In this document: piece by piece, positions 1-9,207 of the stretch
Numbering within the stretch: position 1 is the stretch's first letter
Layout of the letters: every line of letters begins with the position of its first letter
Source: Neptunicella plasticusilytica
GTDB lineage: Bacteria; Pseudomonadota; Gammaproteobacteria; Enterobacterales; Alteromonadaceae
NCBI RefSeq assembly: GCF_047922965.1
Contig: NZ_CP150481.1
Location: 2,108,001 to 2,172,000 of the forward strand
Length of the DNA: 64,000 nt
Direction: 5' to 3'
Notes under the pieces: model-generated
Databases searched by the model: none
Told to the model about the DNA's origin: nothing
What the model saw: the letters and a program-made list of their open reading frames with translations, nothing else
Position numbers and translations under genes: made by a program

Positions 1-129
1 ATCGTTGGCCTGGTAGCCCAGAAAATTAAGCGCGAAACCGGCCAGCAAGAACCCGATTAGCGGTGGAAAGCGCAACAATCTGACGCCAACACCAAATACT
101 AACGCGACTAGGATCCAGGTAAATTCCAC
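1..129 (-). CDS. Cation:proton antiporter (CPA2 family), N-terminal part
   Basis: Forty-three codons read off the left edge of the window on the minus strand. The GTG start at 129 has an AAGGAG ribosome binding site five bases upstream. The peptide is one hydrophobic helix with the FPPLIGFLLAGF pattern typical of the first membrane segment of Kef/YbaL-type monovalent cation:proton antiporters of the inner membrane. The family call is from this segment only, since the rest lies outside the window. It is divergent from the glycosyltransferase gene that begins near 348. Confidence 0.7.
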   Translation of the reverse strand, partial: MEFTWILVALVFGVGVRLLRFPPLIGFLLAGFALNFLGYQAND

Positions 130-347
130 ACTAACTCCTTGCTGATATCCATTTGTAGAACTGAATTATAGTTATACCAAGTTTACGACAGTATTAAACT
201 AACTTATTGAAGTTATTTATAATTATGTAATATTTAAGGTTGATAATCTTGAAGGATTGAGTTCACTATAATTGTGCATTTTCAGTTTATTTTAAGATTC
301 ATTATTTATATTAGGATCTTTATCCAAGTATGTGACAGGAATTGAGT

Positions 348-1070
348 TTGGATCTGAGTATTGTTATTCCGGCCAAAAATGAGAAAGATAATATTGAGCC
401 GCTGATAAACGAAATTATCGCAGCCATTAGCGGCATCTACGATTTTGAAATCATTTATGTTGATGATGGTAGTGATGATGGAACCTTTGAGGAATTGCTG
501 CGTCACAAACAACAAGGCAAAGCCTTTATCAAGGTGCTAAAACATCAATATTCAGTTGGCCAAAGTACCGCAATTTGCACAGGTGTTAAGCAAGCCAGCG
601 GTCGCTGGGTGGTGACGATGGATGCCGACGGGCAAAATGATCCCCGTGATATTCCGCTAATGGTTCAACAAGCAGCCGGGCAGGCGGCCGACAGCCACTT
701 TTGCATAGCGGGTTATCGTAAAAACAGAAAGGATACCGCCTGGTATCGTCTGCAATCAAAAGTTGCCAACAAAATTCGCAGCAAAATACTTAATGATGGC
801 ACGCCAGATACTGGCTGCGGCTTAAAAGTATTTCCCAAGCATACTTTTTTAAGTTTGCCCTATTTTGATCATATGCATCGTTTTATTCCGGCATTAGTCA
901 ACCGTATGCAGGGTAAAGTCATAGTGGTGGAGGTGAATCATCGTAATCGTCACGCGGGCGTATCCAAATACAACATGCTGGGTCGTTTAGGCGTCGGGAT
1001 TGTTGATATGTTTGGCGTAATGTGGCTGCAAAAACGCTATAAACAGCCGGTTGTTATAGAACAACAATGA
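348..1070 (+). CDS. Family 2 glycosyltransferase (DPM1/ArnC-like)
   Basis: A GT-A fold glycosyltransferase that probably moves a sugar from a nucleotide donor to a polyprenyl phosphate at the inner face of the membrane. The nucleotide-binding DDGSDDGT and the metal-binding DADG motif lie in the first 100 residues, and a CGLKVF segment follows. No C-terminal membrane helices are present, unlike ArnC. I prefer the TTG at 348, seven bases after AGGA, over the TTG at 342, which sits too close to it. The stop overlaps the next start by ATGA, so it is coupled to the VTT-domain gene. Sugar and acceptor are inferred, not shown. Confidence 0.85.
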   Translation: MDLSIVIPAKNEKDNIEPLINEIIAAISGIYDFEIIYVDDGSDDGTFEELLRHKQQGKAFIKVLKHQYSVGQSTAICTGVKQASGRWVVTMDADGQNDPRDIPLMVQQAAGQAADSHFCIAGYRKNRKDTAWYRLQSKVANKIRSKILNDGTPDTGCGLKVFPKHTFLSLPYFDHMHRFIPALVNRMQGKVIVVEVNHRNRHAGVSKYNMLGRLGVGIVDMFGVMWLQKRYKQPVVIEQQ

Positions 1071-1783
1071 AGATGAACCGATTTTCACAACTGCAATTTA
1101 ACCTGTTTACGCGCGGCGCTATCTTTATATCCTGCATACTGCTGTTCGGTTATCTGCTAAGCCACAGCACATTATTCGATAGTTTGAACAAAAACTGGAT
1201 CGATGCGCATATTCGTCACAACGGACTATTCGGTATTGCCTATTTTGTTGCAATGGCATCTGTCGCCACTGCATTAGGTGCACCCCGACAGCTGTTAGCC
1301 TTTCTGGGCGGCTATGCATTCGGATTTGTAAACGGAGCGATTTTATCAACTGTTGCAACGACCTTAGGTTGCTTAATTTCATTTAATGTTGCCCGTTATC
1401 TTTTGCGACCTATGATTAAACGCCATTACAGCCAACAAACCTACAAGGTAAACCGTTTTTTAACCGAACAACCCATACTAAAAACCATGATTATTCGACT
1501 GTTACCGGTAGGCAGCAATATCGTGACCAATCTGGTTGCAGGAGTAACGGATATTAAAGCGCGTTATTTTTTCAGCGGCTCTGCGCTGGGTTATATTCCG
1601 CAAATGCTGGTGTTTTCGTTGATGGGAAAGGGCATAGTGGTGTTATCCGGCTGGAAAATTATGTTGAGTATTGCGCTGTTTATTTTATCCAGCATACTCA
1701 GTTTGCATTTGTATAAACAATACAAAGTCACACGCCAGCTAGAAGTCAATTCCTCACAAAACGATAAGATTCATTCGGTTTAA
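1067..1783 (+). CDS. TVP38/TMEM64 (VTT domain) membrane protein
   Basis: An inner-membrane protein of the DedA/VTT superfamily, 238 residues. After an N-terminal membrane helix the protein shows the family core: GAPRQ, then FLGGYAFGFVNG, a long hydrophobic hairpin, and RLLPVGSN near residue 145. VTT proteins are known or suspected lipid scramblases or lipid-carrier transporters. Here the gene is translationally coupled to the GT2 upstream and followed after 17 bases by an ArnT-like transferase. A role in flipping the glycosyl carrier lipid is therefore plausible, but this is inferred from position only. Confidence 0.85.
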   Translation: MKMNRFSQLQFNLFTRGAIFISCILLFGYLLSHSTLFDSLNKNWIDAHIRHNGLFGIAYFVAMASVATALGAPRQLLAFLGGYAFGFVNGAILSTVATTLGCLISFNVARYLLRPMIKRHYSQQTYKVNRFLTEQPILKTMIIRLLPVGSNIVTNLVAGVTDIKARYFFSGSALGYIPQMLVFSLMGKGIVVLSGWKIMLSIALFILSSILSLHLYKQYKVTRQLEVNSSQNDKIHSV

Positions 1784-1800
1784 CAGCCTCAGGGATCACT

Positions 1801-3534
1801 GTGCAAAAAACACTTTCCTATTATTTCGATTTAAACAAATTCAAACAAGGCACCGATCATCACTTCAATCTTTTATGGCTACTGGTTATTGCCACGGGAT
1901 TGATTGTCATCGGATTGGGACTAAGGGAACCCTGGCCGGCGGATGAACCGCGTTTTGCGCATATTGCCAAAGCGATGGTCGATAGCGGTCAATGGTTTTT
2001 CCCGATGCGGGGAGGGGAGCTTTATCCGGACAAACCGCCTATTTTTATGTGGGCCATCGCGTTATTTTATCTGCTTAGCGGCTCGATCAAGGTCGCTTTT
2101 CTTATACCATCGGCATTATGCTCCCTGATAACTATCGGCTTAATATATGACTTGGCCAGGCGTTTATGGAATGCACAAACAGCCTGGTATGCCGCGTTGT
2201 TACTTATTTTTTCACTGCAGTTTATGTTACAAGCCAAAACCGCCCAGATCGATGCCATGGTCTGTTGCTGGATCACACTTGGTTGTTACGGACTACTGCG
2301 CTTTTTACTGCTCGAACGGCAATGGCGCTGGTATTTTATGGCCTGGTTTTTTATGGGAATTGGTGTCATTACCAAAGGGGTAGGATTTTTACCCGTGTTA
2401 ATGCTGCTTCCCTATTTATGGGTCAGAATTCAGCAGCGTCAACTACAAACCCAAAACGAAATCCGTGGAGGATTTAAATGGCTGGCCGGATTGCTGGTTA
2501 TGCTGGCTGCCATCAGCTTGTGGTTTATTCCTATGTTGTTTTGGGTAGAACAGCAGCACAATCCTTTGTTTGACTTGTACCGTGACAATATTTTACTCAA
2601 GCAAACCGTCACGCGTTACGCCAATTCCTGGCATCATGTTAAGCCTTTCTGGTATTACCTGACTTCAGTGATACCGATATTCTGGCTGCCTCTAAGCCTG
2701 TGTTTGCCCTGGCTGTGCAAGCCCTGGTATCAGGCAATTAAACAGGCGGACCGGAGGATCATATTACCGCTCGGCTGGATTGTGTTACTGCTGCTGTTTT
2801 TCAGTCTGAGTCCTGGCAAACGTGGCGTGTATATTTTGCCGGCCTTACCCATGTTGGCCTTGGTGAGCGCTCCCTATATCAAACAAATTTTGATTGCTCG
2901 ATGGCCGTCACGGTTAATCTGGATCGCAGTGGTTTTACTGGGCATTATCTTGTCGTTATTCGCGATTGCCGGTTGGGCAGAAGTACCCAAGGTCGTTCAA
3001 CTGGCTGAAAAATATGATGTAACCCCGTGGCCGATGCTGTTTGCGCTCGGACTTATTGGACTCATCTCGGCCGCGATTTTTGTTAAAAGGCGTCACTTTG
3101 TCAGCTGGGTAGTGTTTATTCCATTATTCTGGTTAATTTACAGCACTTGGGGGTACAGCTTGTTTGACCCGGTAAAAACGCCAAAAAATATTTATCAGAA
3201 TATGGCTAAAGTGATCCCGCCTGATGCACAAATCGCCCTGATCGATACACCTGAGCAGTTTCTGTTATTTACGCCCTACAATATTACGCATTTTGGTTAT
3301 CACACGCCGGCCAATCAGCAACTGAGAGCCGCCTGGCAATGGCAACAACAAAATACCACACGCTATATATTGGTAGATAAGGCACTGCAATCTGATTGTT
3401 TTGATTTCAGTCGAGGAATTGATATGGGCTTCGCGCATCGGGTTAACTGGATATTGCTACCTGCTAGCAGCCGTTTTAGTCACTGTCCCAAGCCAGATGA
3501 TGGCTTACACGAGTATTATTATCAGCCTCAATAG
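1801..3534 (+). CDS. ArnT-like family 39 glycosyltransferase
   Basis: A polytopic inner-membrane glycosyltransferase (577 residues, about the size of ArnT) that takes a sugar from undecaprenyl phosphate and adds it to an envelope acceptor such as lipid A. The first periplasmic loop has the family signature PADEPRFAHIA and the YPDKPP motif near residues 77-82. Many membrane helices follow and there is a soluble C-terminal domain. The start is GTG at 1801. With the GT2 and VTT genes it forms a three-gene cluster that resembles a reduced lipid A decoration pathway. The 4-amino-arabinose synthesis genes are absent here, so the sugar is unknown. Confidence 0.85.
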   Translation: MQKTLSYYFDLNKFKQGTDHHFNLLWLLVIATGLIVIGLGLREPWPADEPRFAHIAKAMVDSGQWFFPMRGGELYPDKPPIFMWAIALFYLLSGSIKVAFLIPSALCSLITIGLIYDLARRLWNAQTAWYAALLLIFSLQFMLQAKTAQIDAMVCCWITLGCYGLLRFLLLERQWRWYFMAWFFMGIGVITKGVGFLPVLMLLPYLWVRIQQRQLQTQNEIRGGFKWLAGLLVMLAAISLWFIPMLFWVEQQHNPLFDLYRDNILLKQTVTRYANSWHHVKPFWYYLTSVIPIFWLPLSLCLPWLCKPWYQAIKQADRRIILPLGWIVLLLLFFSLSPGKRGVYILPALPMLALVSAPYIKQILIARWPSRLIWIAVVLLGIILSLFAIAGWAEVPKVVQLAEKYDVTPWPMLFALGLIGLISAAIFVKRRHFVSWVVFIPLFWLIYSTWGYSLFDPVKTPKNIYQNMAKVIPPDAQIALIDTPEQFLLFTPYNITHFGYHTPANQQLRAAWQWQQQNTTRYILVDKALQSDCFDFSRGIDMGFAHRVNWILLPASSRFSHCPKPDDGLHEYYYQPQ

Positions 3535-3597
3535 TCTGGCAGGGCGGTTTATGCCAGTCGTATTTTTAAAAATTGCTATAGCTATCAAGGGATGACG

Positions 3598-5253
3598 TTA
3601 ATCATCCCAGCCTTCCGGTTTCATGATTAGCAGCGGTGGCACATCGTTAAACTCCACATCCGATTCAATTTCCAGCGCATTTAGAATGGCTTTAGATACG
3701 GCGTCATGCGAGTTAGCGCGATGTTCAACTAATTTTGTAGCGGAATAATCGACGTCGGAAGAATCACCAATCCAGGCCAGAATGGGCACTTTTAACTGCG
3801 TATCGGGGGCAATAATGCGCGGCATGCCGTGCAAGTACATGCCATTTTCACCCAATGATTCACCATGGTCACTAATATATAACATCGAGGTTTCGTATTG
3901 TGGTGTATTGGCCTTCAGCAATCCGATAACCTTGGACAAGAAATAATCGGTATACAGAATACTGTTATCGTAAGCGTTGTTTATTTCTTCCAGACTGCAG
4001 CTTGACAATTCCTTGCTCCGGCAACTGGGTTTGAAGTGCTCAAATTCGGCAGGATAGCGTTTAAAGTAAGCAGGGCCGTGACTGCCCATCTGATGCAAAA
4101 CAATCAGAATATCACCTTGTTGTTGGTCAATATATTCCTGCAATCCAGTTAGCATACCTATATCGCGGCATTCGTCATCACAAACTGGATTACGCTGCGG
4201 ATCACGAAAATCTTCAAAACTAACTCTATCTGCCACTCCTTTAGAATCGGAATTATTGTCGCGCCACAACACACTAACGCCAGCATCATTCACCAAATCC
4301 AGCACGTTTTGCGTATGTTTTGACGCATCGACATCAAAGTCCTGCTGGCGTTTAATCGCAAACATGCAAGGCACTGAGATAGCGGTGGATGTGCCACAGG
4401 CGGTAATATCGGTATAGCTGACCAGATTAGTTTCCTGTTCGAGTAATGGATTGGTGTTGCGTTGATAACCATTAAGGGAAAACCGATCTGCTCGGGCGGT
4501 TTCGCCCACCACCACAATTACCAGCTCCTGATGCACGTCCGTTTCGGGAACATCGGAATAGCTGGCACTTTTGATAAAGCTTTTTGGTGAATGGTCTGCA
4601 AACTGGCTAGCCACATATTTAACTGTGGAGTAGATTGGGAATACCGGATTAACGAAGTAGCGCAGCGGTTTATGTTCGCGAAAGAAACTGGCGTAGTGAT
4701 CGCTAAAACTGACCAGATTGACAGCAATTAATGCGATTGCGGCTATGACGGCAGCACTATGGTGTTTAATACGATAAGGCACAGATAAACTGCACAGCTT
4801 TACTCGCCAGAGACACAATATAGGCAACAGAGCCAACAAAAACAGTTTCATCACAAATGACCCAGTAAACAAGTCAGTGGCTTCAGACAGATTTGTTTCC
4901 AGTGTATTGCGGATCATAACAGTGTCTATCACAGTGCCGAATGTGTCCGCAAAATAGCTGGCGCTTATAGATACAAGGAGCATCAGTGAAACAACTACTT
5001 TAAGTGGCATAATCAAATTCATCAGCCAAATCAGCAGATAGATAACAGAAAACACCAGTAGCGCCAAAGAAAGCATAAAACCGGGATAAACAGACCAGGG
5101 ATAGACTTTGTTCACGTTTTCAAAAAAAGAATAATTTGCCAACGCCAGTATCAACAAACTGGAAATAGCGATGAGCAAAACAGGGTGGATAGGACGATTA
5201 AAAAACTCTGTTAATGGCTTCAAGCTTAAATTCACTCCACAGAAATTGACCAT
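3598..5253 (-). CDS. eptA: Lipid A phosphoethanolamine transferase (EptA/PmrC family)
   Basis: An inner-membrane enzyme with five N-terminal helices and a periplasmic sulfatase-fold domain, 551 residues, the usual size. Visible motifs are VVGETARADRFSLNGY (metal-site Glu), TACGTSTAISVPCMF with the nucleophilic Thr around residue 290, and YISDHGESLGENG (Asp-His metal ligands). Paired cysteines of the periplasmic domain (PVCDDECRD, CRSKELSSC) are also present. The family transfers phosphoethanolamine from phosphatidylethanolamine to lipid A phosphates and lowers sensitivity to cationic peptides. It converges on the ArnT-like gene, so this looks like a lipid A modification locus. Substrate specificity within the family is inferred. 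Confidence 0.9.
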   Translation of the reverse strand: MVNFCGVNLSLKPLTEFFNRPIHPVLLIAISSLLILALANYSFFENVNKVYPWSVYPGFMLSLALLVFSVIYLLIWLMNLIMPLKVVVSLMLLVSISASYFADTFGTVIDTVMIRNTLETNLSEATDLFTGSFVMKLFLLALLPILCLWRVKLCSLSVPYRIKHHSAAVIAAIALIAVNLVSFSDHYASFFREHKPLRYFVNPVFPIYSTVKYVASQFADHSPKSFIKSASYSDVPETDVHQELVIVVVGETARADRFSLNGYQRNTNPLLEQETNLVSYTDITACGTSTAISVPCMFAIKRQQDFDVDASKHTQNVLDLVNDAGVSVLWRDNNSDSKGVADRVSFEDFRDPQRNPVCDDECRDIGMLTGLQEYIDQQQGDILIVLHQMGSHGPAYFKRYPAEFEHFKPSCRSKELSSCSLEEINNAYDNSILYTDYFLSKVIGLLKANTPQYETSMLYISDHGESLGENGMYLHGMPRIIAPDTQLKVPILAWIGDSSDVDYSATKLVEHRANSHDAVSKAILNALEIESDVEFNDVPPLLIMKPEGWDD

Positions 5254-5372
5254 ATCAACGCATGCTAATAGGGCAACCTTAGAGCAGGCTTAAATTGACG
5301 CGCTAAATTAGCGGTGACTTTAAGCAGGGTTATGGTTAGACTGCTTAGAAAACAGCGGGATAGTAGCCATTT

Positions 5373-5744
5373 ATGCAGCAAAATCTGGACATAACCCAAT
5401 CTTATGATGCCGAGCATCAAACAGTCCGCGTGATCGGCATAGGTGATGGTCAGCCGGGTGATATTATTCCGATGTACCAAGACGCTAAACAGCTCGCAAT
5501 TAAGCATTCCACTAAAAGCATTTTGCTCGATCTGAGTGAGTTCACCATCAGTTACAGCATTGAAAATGTTGTGCGCATCACCAAAGAACTGGCCCAATTG
5601 ATGGAAGGATACAAAATTGCCAGGCTAGTCAATTATTCGGAATTCAGACATGACTTAATCGAACAGGTTTCCGAAGAATTACCTTTCTCGTTGAAAAACT
5701 TTTTAAACGTGGACGAAGCGCTAGAGTGGTTAAAAAAAGAGTAG
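5373..5744 (+). CDS. STAS/SpoIIAA-like small protein
   Basis: A soluble 123-residue protein. Its alternating strand-helix pattern (HQTVRVIGIGDG, KSILLDLSEFTISYS, YKIARLVNYSEF, then a terminal VDEALEWLKKE helix) resembles the SpoIIAA/STAS-like fold in small bacterial proteins of unknown role. No catalytic motif is visible. It is divergent from eptA and followed after 23 bases by the DUF3293 gene. The ribosome binding site is weak. Fold assignment is by pattern only. Confidence 0.55.
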   Translation: MQQNLDITQSYDAEHQTVRVIGIGDGQPGDIIPMYQDAKQLAIKHSTKSILLDLSEFTISYSIENVVRITKELAQLMEGYKIARLVNYSEFRHDLIEQVSEELPFSLKNFLNVDEALEWLKKE

Positions 5745-5767
5745 GGATGTTATCCCCACATTAACAG

Positions 5768-6199
5768 ATGGCGAATAGCAACTTTCCTCCTCAATTGGTT
5801 ATCGCTTATCAACAAGCCGAATACCATGTTTTTGATAACAATAATTCCGCCTTTATTCTCAAGGTAGGCCAATTCAGTCAACCTCTGACCAAACTGTATG
5901 AAATGTTTGATTGCGACAACGCGACATTTATTACTGCATTCAATCCCAATAGTCGTCCGCTGACGATTGCCCAAAATCAGCAAAGACAGCAATTACTAAT
6001 CCAGGATATTAGCAATGCAGCATGCCATTTTATCCATGGAGCAGGACGCGATCCTGAAGGTCAATGGCCAGCAGAAAGTAGCTTATTAGCACTGGGACTG
6101 GATTATAGCTCATCTATATTATTGGCCGAAAAGTTTCAGCAAAACGCCTTTTTATGGTGTGAAAACAACGCTATTCCCGAACTCGTTTGGCTAATATAA
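5768..6199 (+). CDS. DUF3293 family protein
   Basis: A cytoplasmic protein of 143 residues that matches DUF3293 along its length: an N-terminal VIAYQQAEYHV, the central FITAFNPNSRPL with AQNQQRQQ, and a C-terminal EKFQQNAFLWCEN. The family is common in gammaproteobacteria and has no assigned function. It is the last chromosomal gene before the dif region. Confidence 0.8.
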   Translation: MANSNFPPQLVIAYQQAEYHVFDNNNSAFILKVGQFSQPLTKLYEMFDCDNATFITAFNPNSRPLTIAQNQQRQQLLIQDISNAACHFIHGAGRDPEGQWPAESSLLALGLDYSSSILLAEKFQQNAFLWCENNAIPELVWLI

Positions 6200-6818
6200 T
6201 GGCGTAATTCGACAATAATCAGCCAATTATGAAAAGTGCATATTTAACAATTAGTTAGCTCTTAAGCAGCCGGTCACGCGTTACTTTTGAATTAAAGCTA
6301 ACCCAGCAATTTAAACAAACATAAACTCAAAATAATGTTAGACAAGGGGAAACGGGTCATATTGTCATCAAGGTATTCATTTTTGATAACAGGCATAATC
6401 CAATTGTTTTAATCCGACTATATTCAGAGTTTCAAAAATACTGCATAACGCTATGTGAAATTTCGCCCGGTTACATTCATAAAAGACTATCGAATTTCAC
6501 GTAGCGCCAACTTGAATCCGCTGCAATTTTAAAGTGCCAATCCAATAGCTGGAAGTCGAACAACGATAACAGCCGTATTAATGATTAAATCTAGCAGCAG
6601 TGTTGGCAGATGTTATCGCTGAATTCACATGCCGGTTAATAGCCAAGCTTATTTTTTCTCCCCAAAAAAATTCCACGACAAAAATCTAAACCGGAAAAGC
6701 TCCGTTAGCGGTCTAGTTACGTACTGTAAATGATTAACTCTTACTTAATTTATCCAAAAGGGCAGAAATAGTAGTAATTACACACTGTCCTTAAAGGATA
6801 TATAAAGCAACATTATTA
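6200..6818. other. Noncoding terminus DNA left of dif
   Basis: About 620 AT-rich bases with no credible gene. The only clear structure is an imperfect inverted repeat, CGCTATGTGAAATT at 6449-6462 against AATTTCACGTAGCG at 6493-6506, with one mismatch and a 30-base loop. Its role is unknown. Chromosomal sequence ends at the XerD arm that begins at 6819. Confidence 0.6.
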
Positions 6819-6846
6819 ATTTAACATAATATACATTATAGGAACT
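6819..6846 (-). other. dif: dif site, left boundary of the mobile stack (attL)
   Basis: A 28-bp Xer site read in reverse: XerD arm ATTTAACATAA at 6819-6829, central TATACA at 6830-6835, XerC arm TTATAGGAACT at 6836-6846. The XerD arm, central hexamer and first four bases of the XerC arm equal the reverse complement of E. coli dif. The rest of the XerC arm differs (AGGAACT instead of GCGCACC). In Xer-integrated phages the left copy keeps the host XerD arm and receives the phage XerC arm, which fits. This is the only site in the window with a consensus XerD arm, so it is the likely working dif. Confidence 0.85.
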
Positions 6847-6945
6847 TTGCAAATTGTCAGAAACAATGATCAACTGACTTTTAGGTATTAATTACGACCG
6901 CTCGTGTGTAGTCGCCAAAAAGGATAAAAAGGAAAATTGGCATTC

Positions 6946-7455
6946 ATGAAGAAAACTAATGCAAAAAAAATTAAAAAAAGTTTCGACACTGAGTATCAAA
7001 ACTTCAAATTACGGCCATTTTCGGAGCAATGCTTTCTTGCCGGGATTGTTCATTACGGTATCGAGCCAGCGCAAAAGTATGTTCTTGTTGCCGAATACCT
7101 GGGTATATCTGACCGCACTGTGCGCAGATATTATGATGACGAACAGCTACCAACCGAACCCGTCAGCCGGTTGTTGTTTGTGCAGTATTGCGGGTTTGCT
7201 CAAGGTTGCGGCTGGTCTGGCTGGAAAATGCGAAACGGCCTGTTGATTAGCCCCACTAATGAATCAGTTGCGCCGGACTTAATCGGCCGGCTTTGGCTCT
7301 GGCGTAATGAACGCAACGCGACACTTGGCAAAGTTAAACGCCTGGAGAAAGAAAACGAGCGGTTAAAAAAACTAATTTCACCAGAAACAATGGATCACAT
7401 AAGTAATGCAGCGGCTATATTGAATAACGTATTGACGATGAAAGCCGCTTCTTAA
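6946..7455 (+). CDS. Phage regulator, DUF3653-like
   Basis: A 169-residue putative DNA-binding protein. An N-terminal helix-turn-helix-like region (VAEYLGISDRTVRRYYDDE, residues 44-62) is followed by the segment CGWSGWKMRNGLLISPTNE, typical of DUF3653 phage regulators, and by a C-terminal coiled coil (KVKRLEKENERLKKL). The ATG at 6946 follows AAGG by 13 bases. A TTG at 6937 is the alternative start, with only a four-base spacing. It lies 100 bp inside the left attachment site and faces the prophage, a usual place for a regulator. Confidence 0.65.
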   Translation: MKKTNAKKIKKSFDTEYQNFKLRPFSEQCFLAGIVHYGIEPAQKYVLVAEYLGISDRTVRRYYDDEQLPTEPVSRLLFVQYCGFAQGCGWSGWKMRNGLLISPTNESVAPDLIGRLWLWRNERNATLGKVKRLEKENERLKKLISPETMDHISNAAAILNNVLTMKAAS

Positions 7456-8024
7456 GAAAGAACAAATTTAATTTTTTCAGCGCTTAGTGGCTCAAGTAGT
7501 GGATTAAGATCTTCTGTTCTGGCACCAAACCAATAATCTATATCATCAGCCGGTATTATTACCGGCTGGCGGTTATGAATTTCAGCACAATTCGTATTTG
7601 CGCGCGTTGTTAAAGTTACTAGTTGACTGCCCGTTTCATTTGGATAATAAATGCCTGCCATCAACATTGGGCTGTCATCGAATGCACTGAATAAATACTT
7701 TTGCTTTCGTGCTCCACCTTCGTCTCGCCATTCATACCATCCATTCACCGGTATCAAACATCGGTGCTTGTGGAATGCATTGGCGAACGTCCTTTTTGTC
7801 GCTACTGTTTCGGCTTTGGCATTGATTAGTAAGCTTTTTGACCAACCGGGCTTTATACCCCAAGTGGTATCCAGTTGTTGATATCCTGCAGATGTATTGA
7901 TCACTGCAGATACATCTTGCGTAGGACGCAAGTCCGGATTTGTAGTAACTCCAAAATCAATCCCCAATACTAAACCAACCCATTTCACCAAAGGGTCATC
8001 AATTACATTTAACCTTCCACACAT
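7452..8024 (-). CDS. SRAP domain protein (HMCES/YedK family)
   Basis: A complete SOS-response-associated peptidase-fold protein (190 residues). It starts MCGR, so Cys2 becomes the catalytic N terminus that crosslinks abasic sites in single-stranded DNA. NAKAETVA, RCLIPVNGWYEWR (active-site Glu) and EIHNRQPVIIP (active-site His) follow in the family order. SRAP genes are common in phages. Here it would protect single-stranded replication intermediates of a rolling-circle phage, which is my inference. Its 3' end overlaps the end of the convergent regulator gene by four bases. Confidence 0.9.
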   Translation of the reverse strand: MCGRLNVIDDPLVKWVGLVLGIDFGVTTNPDLRPTQDVSAVINTSAGYQQLDTTWGIKPGWSKSLLINAKAETVATKRTFANAFHKHRCLIPVNGWYEWRDEGGARKQKYLFSAFDDSPMLMAGIYYPNETGSQLVTLTTRANTNCAEIHNRQPVIIPADDIDYWFGARTEDLNPLLEPLSAEKIKFVLS

Positions 8025-8206
8025 ATCTATTCACATTACGTTTAGTCGACCTATTCAATAATATCACCACAGATATATAACGATAACCAGAAGTTAACTG
8101 CTAGGCGCTGTTGGTTGACTTAAATTGTGTTTTACGTTGTTATAACCCCGAGCATGGACGCTGAATTGGTCACCGTTCATCTTGTTGTAAATTAAAGGAA
8201 TATCCC

Positions 8207-8956
8207 ATGAAAAAACTATCTGTACTGGCTTTATCTGTGATTTTAACAGCCTGCGGCGGTGGCGGTTCGTCTTCCTCACCTACTCCCACGACACCCACAA
8301 CACCATCTACCCCGACTCCCGCGCCCGACCCGGTGCAGCCTGTTGGCATTTATACCGGCACGTCTAGCAATGACACTGGTAATTATGAAATAGCGGCCCT
8401 TATTTCGCCTGATGGTGAGATTAGATTGATTGTGGACGATGGCACCCAGTACACCGCGAATATGACCATTGACGGTTCTACGTTTGCCGCTGAAACCGTT
8501 CTAGGCTTTGACTTCTACGGCGAGTTGTTCGCCACCGGTTCGGCGTCCGGAACATTTACTGACGACACTATCACCGGTGAAACATTTGTTAATGACGTCA
8601 AGGTTGACGATTTTACAGCAACAAAAGACGATCAGACGGATGATGGCGCAGACTTAGCCACCATTACCGGCAATTACTCAACTTTTAACGGCGCGGCATC
8701 ATTCGGTTTAGATTCAGATGGTCACTATACAGGCTCGAATACTGACGGCTGTATATTCGAGGGTGATATAACCGTTATTGATAGTGACGTTAATGTTTAT
8801 CGGGCTGAAATGGACGTGACAAGCTGCGGCGAATACTCCGGTCACTATAACGGATTGGCAACCTATGCGTTTTTGTTTGACGATGATGAATCCCGATCAT
8901 TGGTAATTCAGCTGGATAACGGGATTTACTCGATATCGGATGCGCTTTATAAGTAA
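8207..8956 (+). CDS. Prophage-borne outer lipoprotein
   Basis: A 249-residue lipoprotein with signal peptide MKKLSVLALSVILTAC and lipobox LTAC (Cys16). A GGGGSSSS linker and Thr/Pro-rich spacer (residues 17-45) come before two similar beta-rich repeats (GIYTGTSSNDTGNYEIA and GNYSTFNGAASFGLD). AAAGGA precedes the ATG. The repeats resemble small beta-barrel-like domains of other marine lipoproteins, but I do not recognise a named family. It sits between the SRAP gene and the phage late genes, on the other strand, and ends at a shared terminator. This is the layout of a lysogenic-conversion gene. Confidence 0.7.
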   Translation: MKKLSVLALSVILTACGGGGSSSSPTPTTPTTPSTPTPAPDPVQPVGIYTGTSSNDTGNYEIAALISPDGEIRLIVDDGTQYTANMTIDGSTFAAETVLGFDFYGELFATGSASGTFTDDTITGETFVNDVKVDDFTATKDDQTDDGADLATITGNYSTFNGAASFGLDSDGHYTGSNTDGCIFEGDITVIDSDVNVYRAEMDVTSCGEYSGHYNGLATYAFLFDDDESRSLVIQLDNGIYSISDALYK

Positions 8957-8970
8957 TCGCCCAGGTAACA

Positions 8971-8997
8971 AAAAAGCCGCTTTATCAGCGGCTTTTT
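8971..8997. terminator. Bidirectional rho-independent terminator
   Basis: AAAAAGCCGC and GCGGCTTTTT form a perfect 10-bp stem with a seven-base loop. A or T runs on either side serve both strands. It separates the plus-strand lipoprotein gene from the end of the minus-strand phage structural/lysis operon. Confidence 0.9.
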
Positions 8998-9016
8998 AGT
9001 CTCTATTGATCAGGGA

Positions 9017-9184
9017 TTAAAATTGCTGTTGTCGACCTGTAGCGACTTCCTCAACAATACCGCCTTTCAGGCGTTTATATCCGGCTTTTAGCTGTTTTGT
9101 GCCAGCTTTAAACGGGTTGAAGCCTGCTGATTGCTCTGATTGTTTTTTAACTGCTGTTACTGCTCTGCGTCTGTAAATATCCAC
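9017..9184 (-). CDS. Small basic phage protein, 55 aa
   Basis: GTG start at 9184 with AAGGTGG five bases upstream; 55 residues rich in Lys and Arg (MDIYRRRAVTAVKK, GYKRLKGG). No membrane helix is present. It is the last gene of the structural/lysis operon and lies just before the shared terminator. A nucleic-acid or membrane-surface binding role is possible; no family is recognised. Confidence 0.55.
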   Translation of the reverse strand: MDIYRRRAVTAVKKQSEQSAGFNPFKAGTKQLKAGYKRLKGGIVEEVATGRQQQF

Positions 9185-9207
9185 GTTGACCACCTTATTT
9201 AGTTAGC

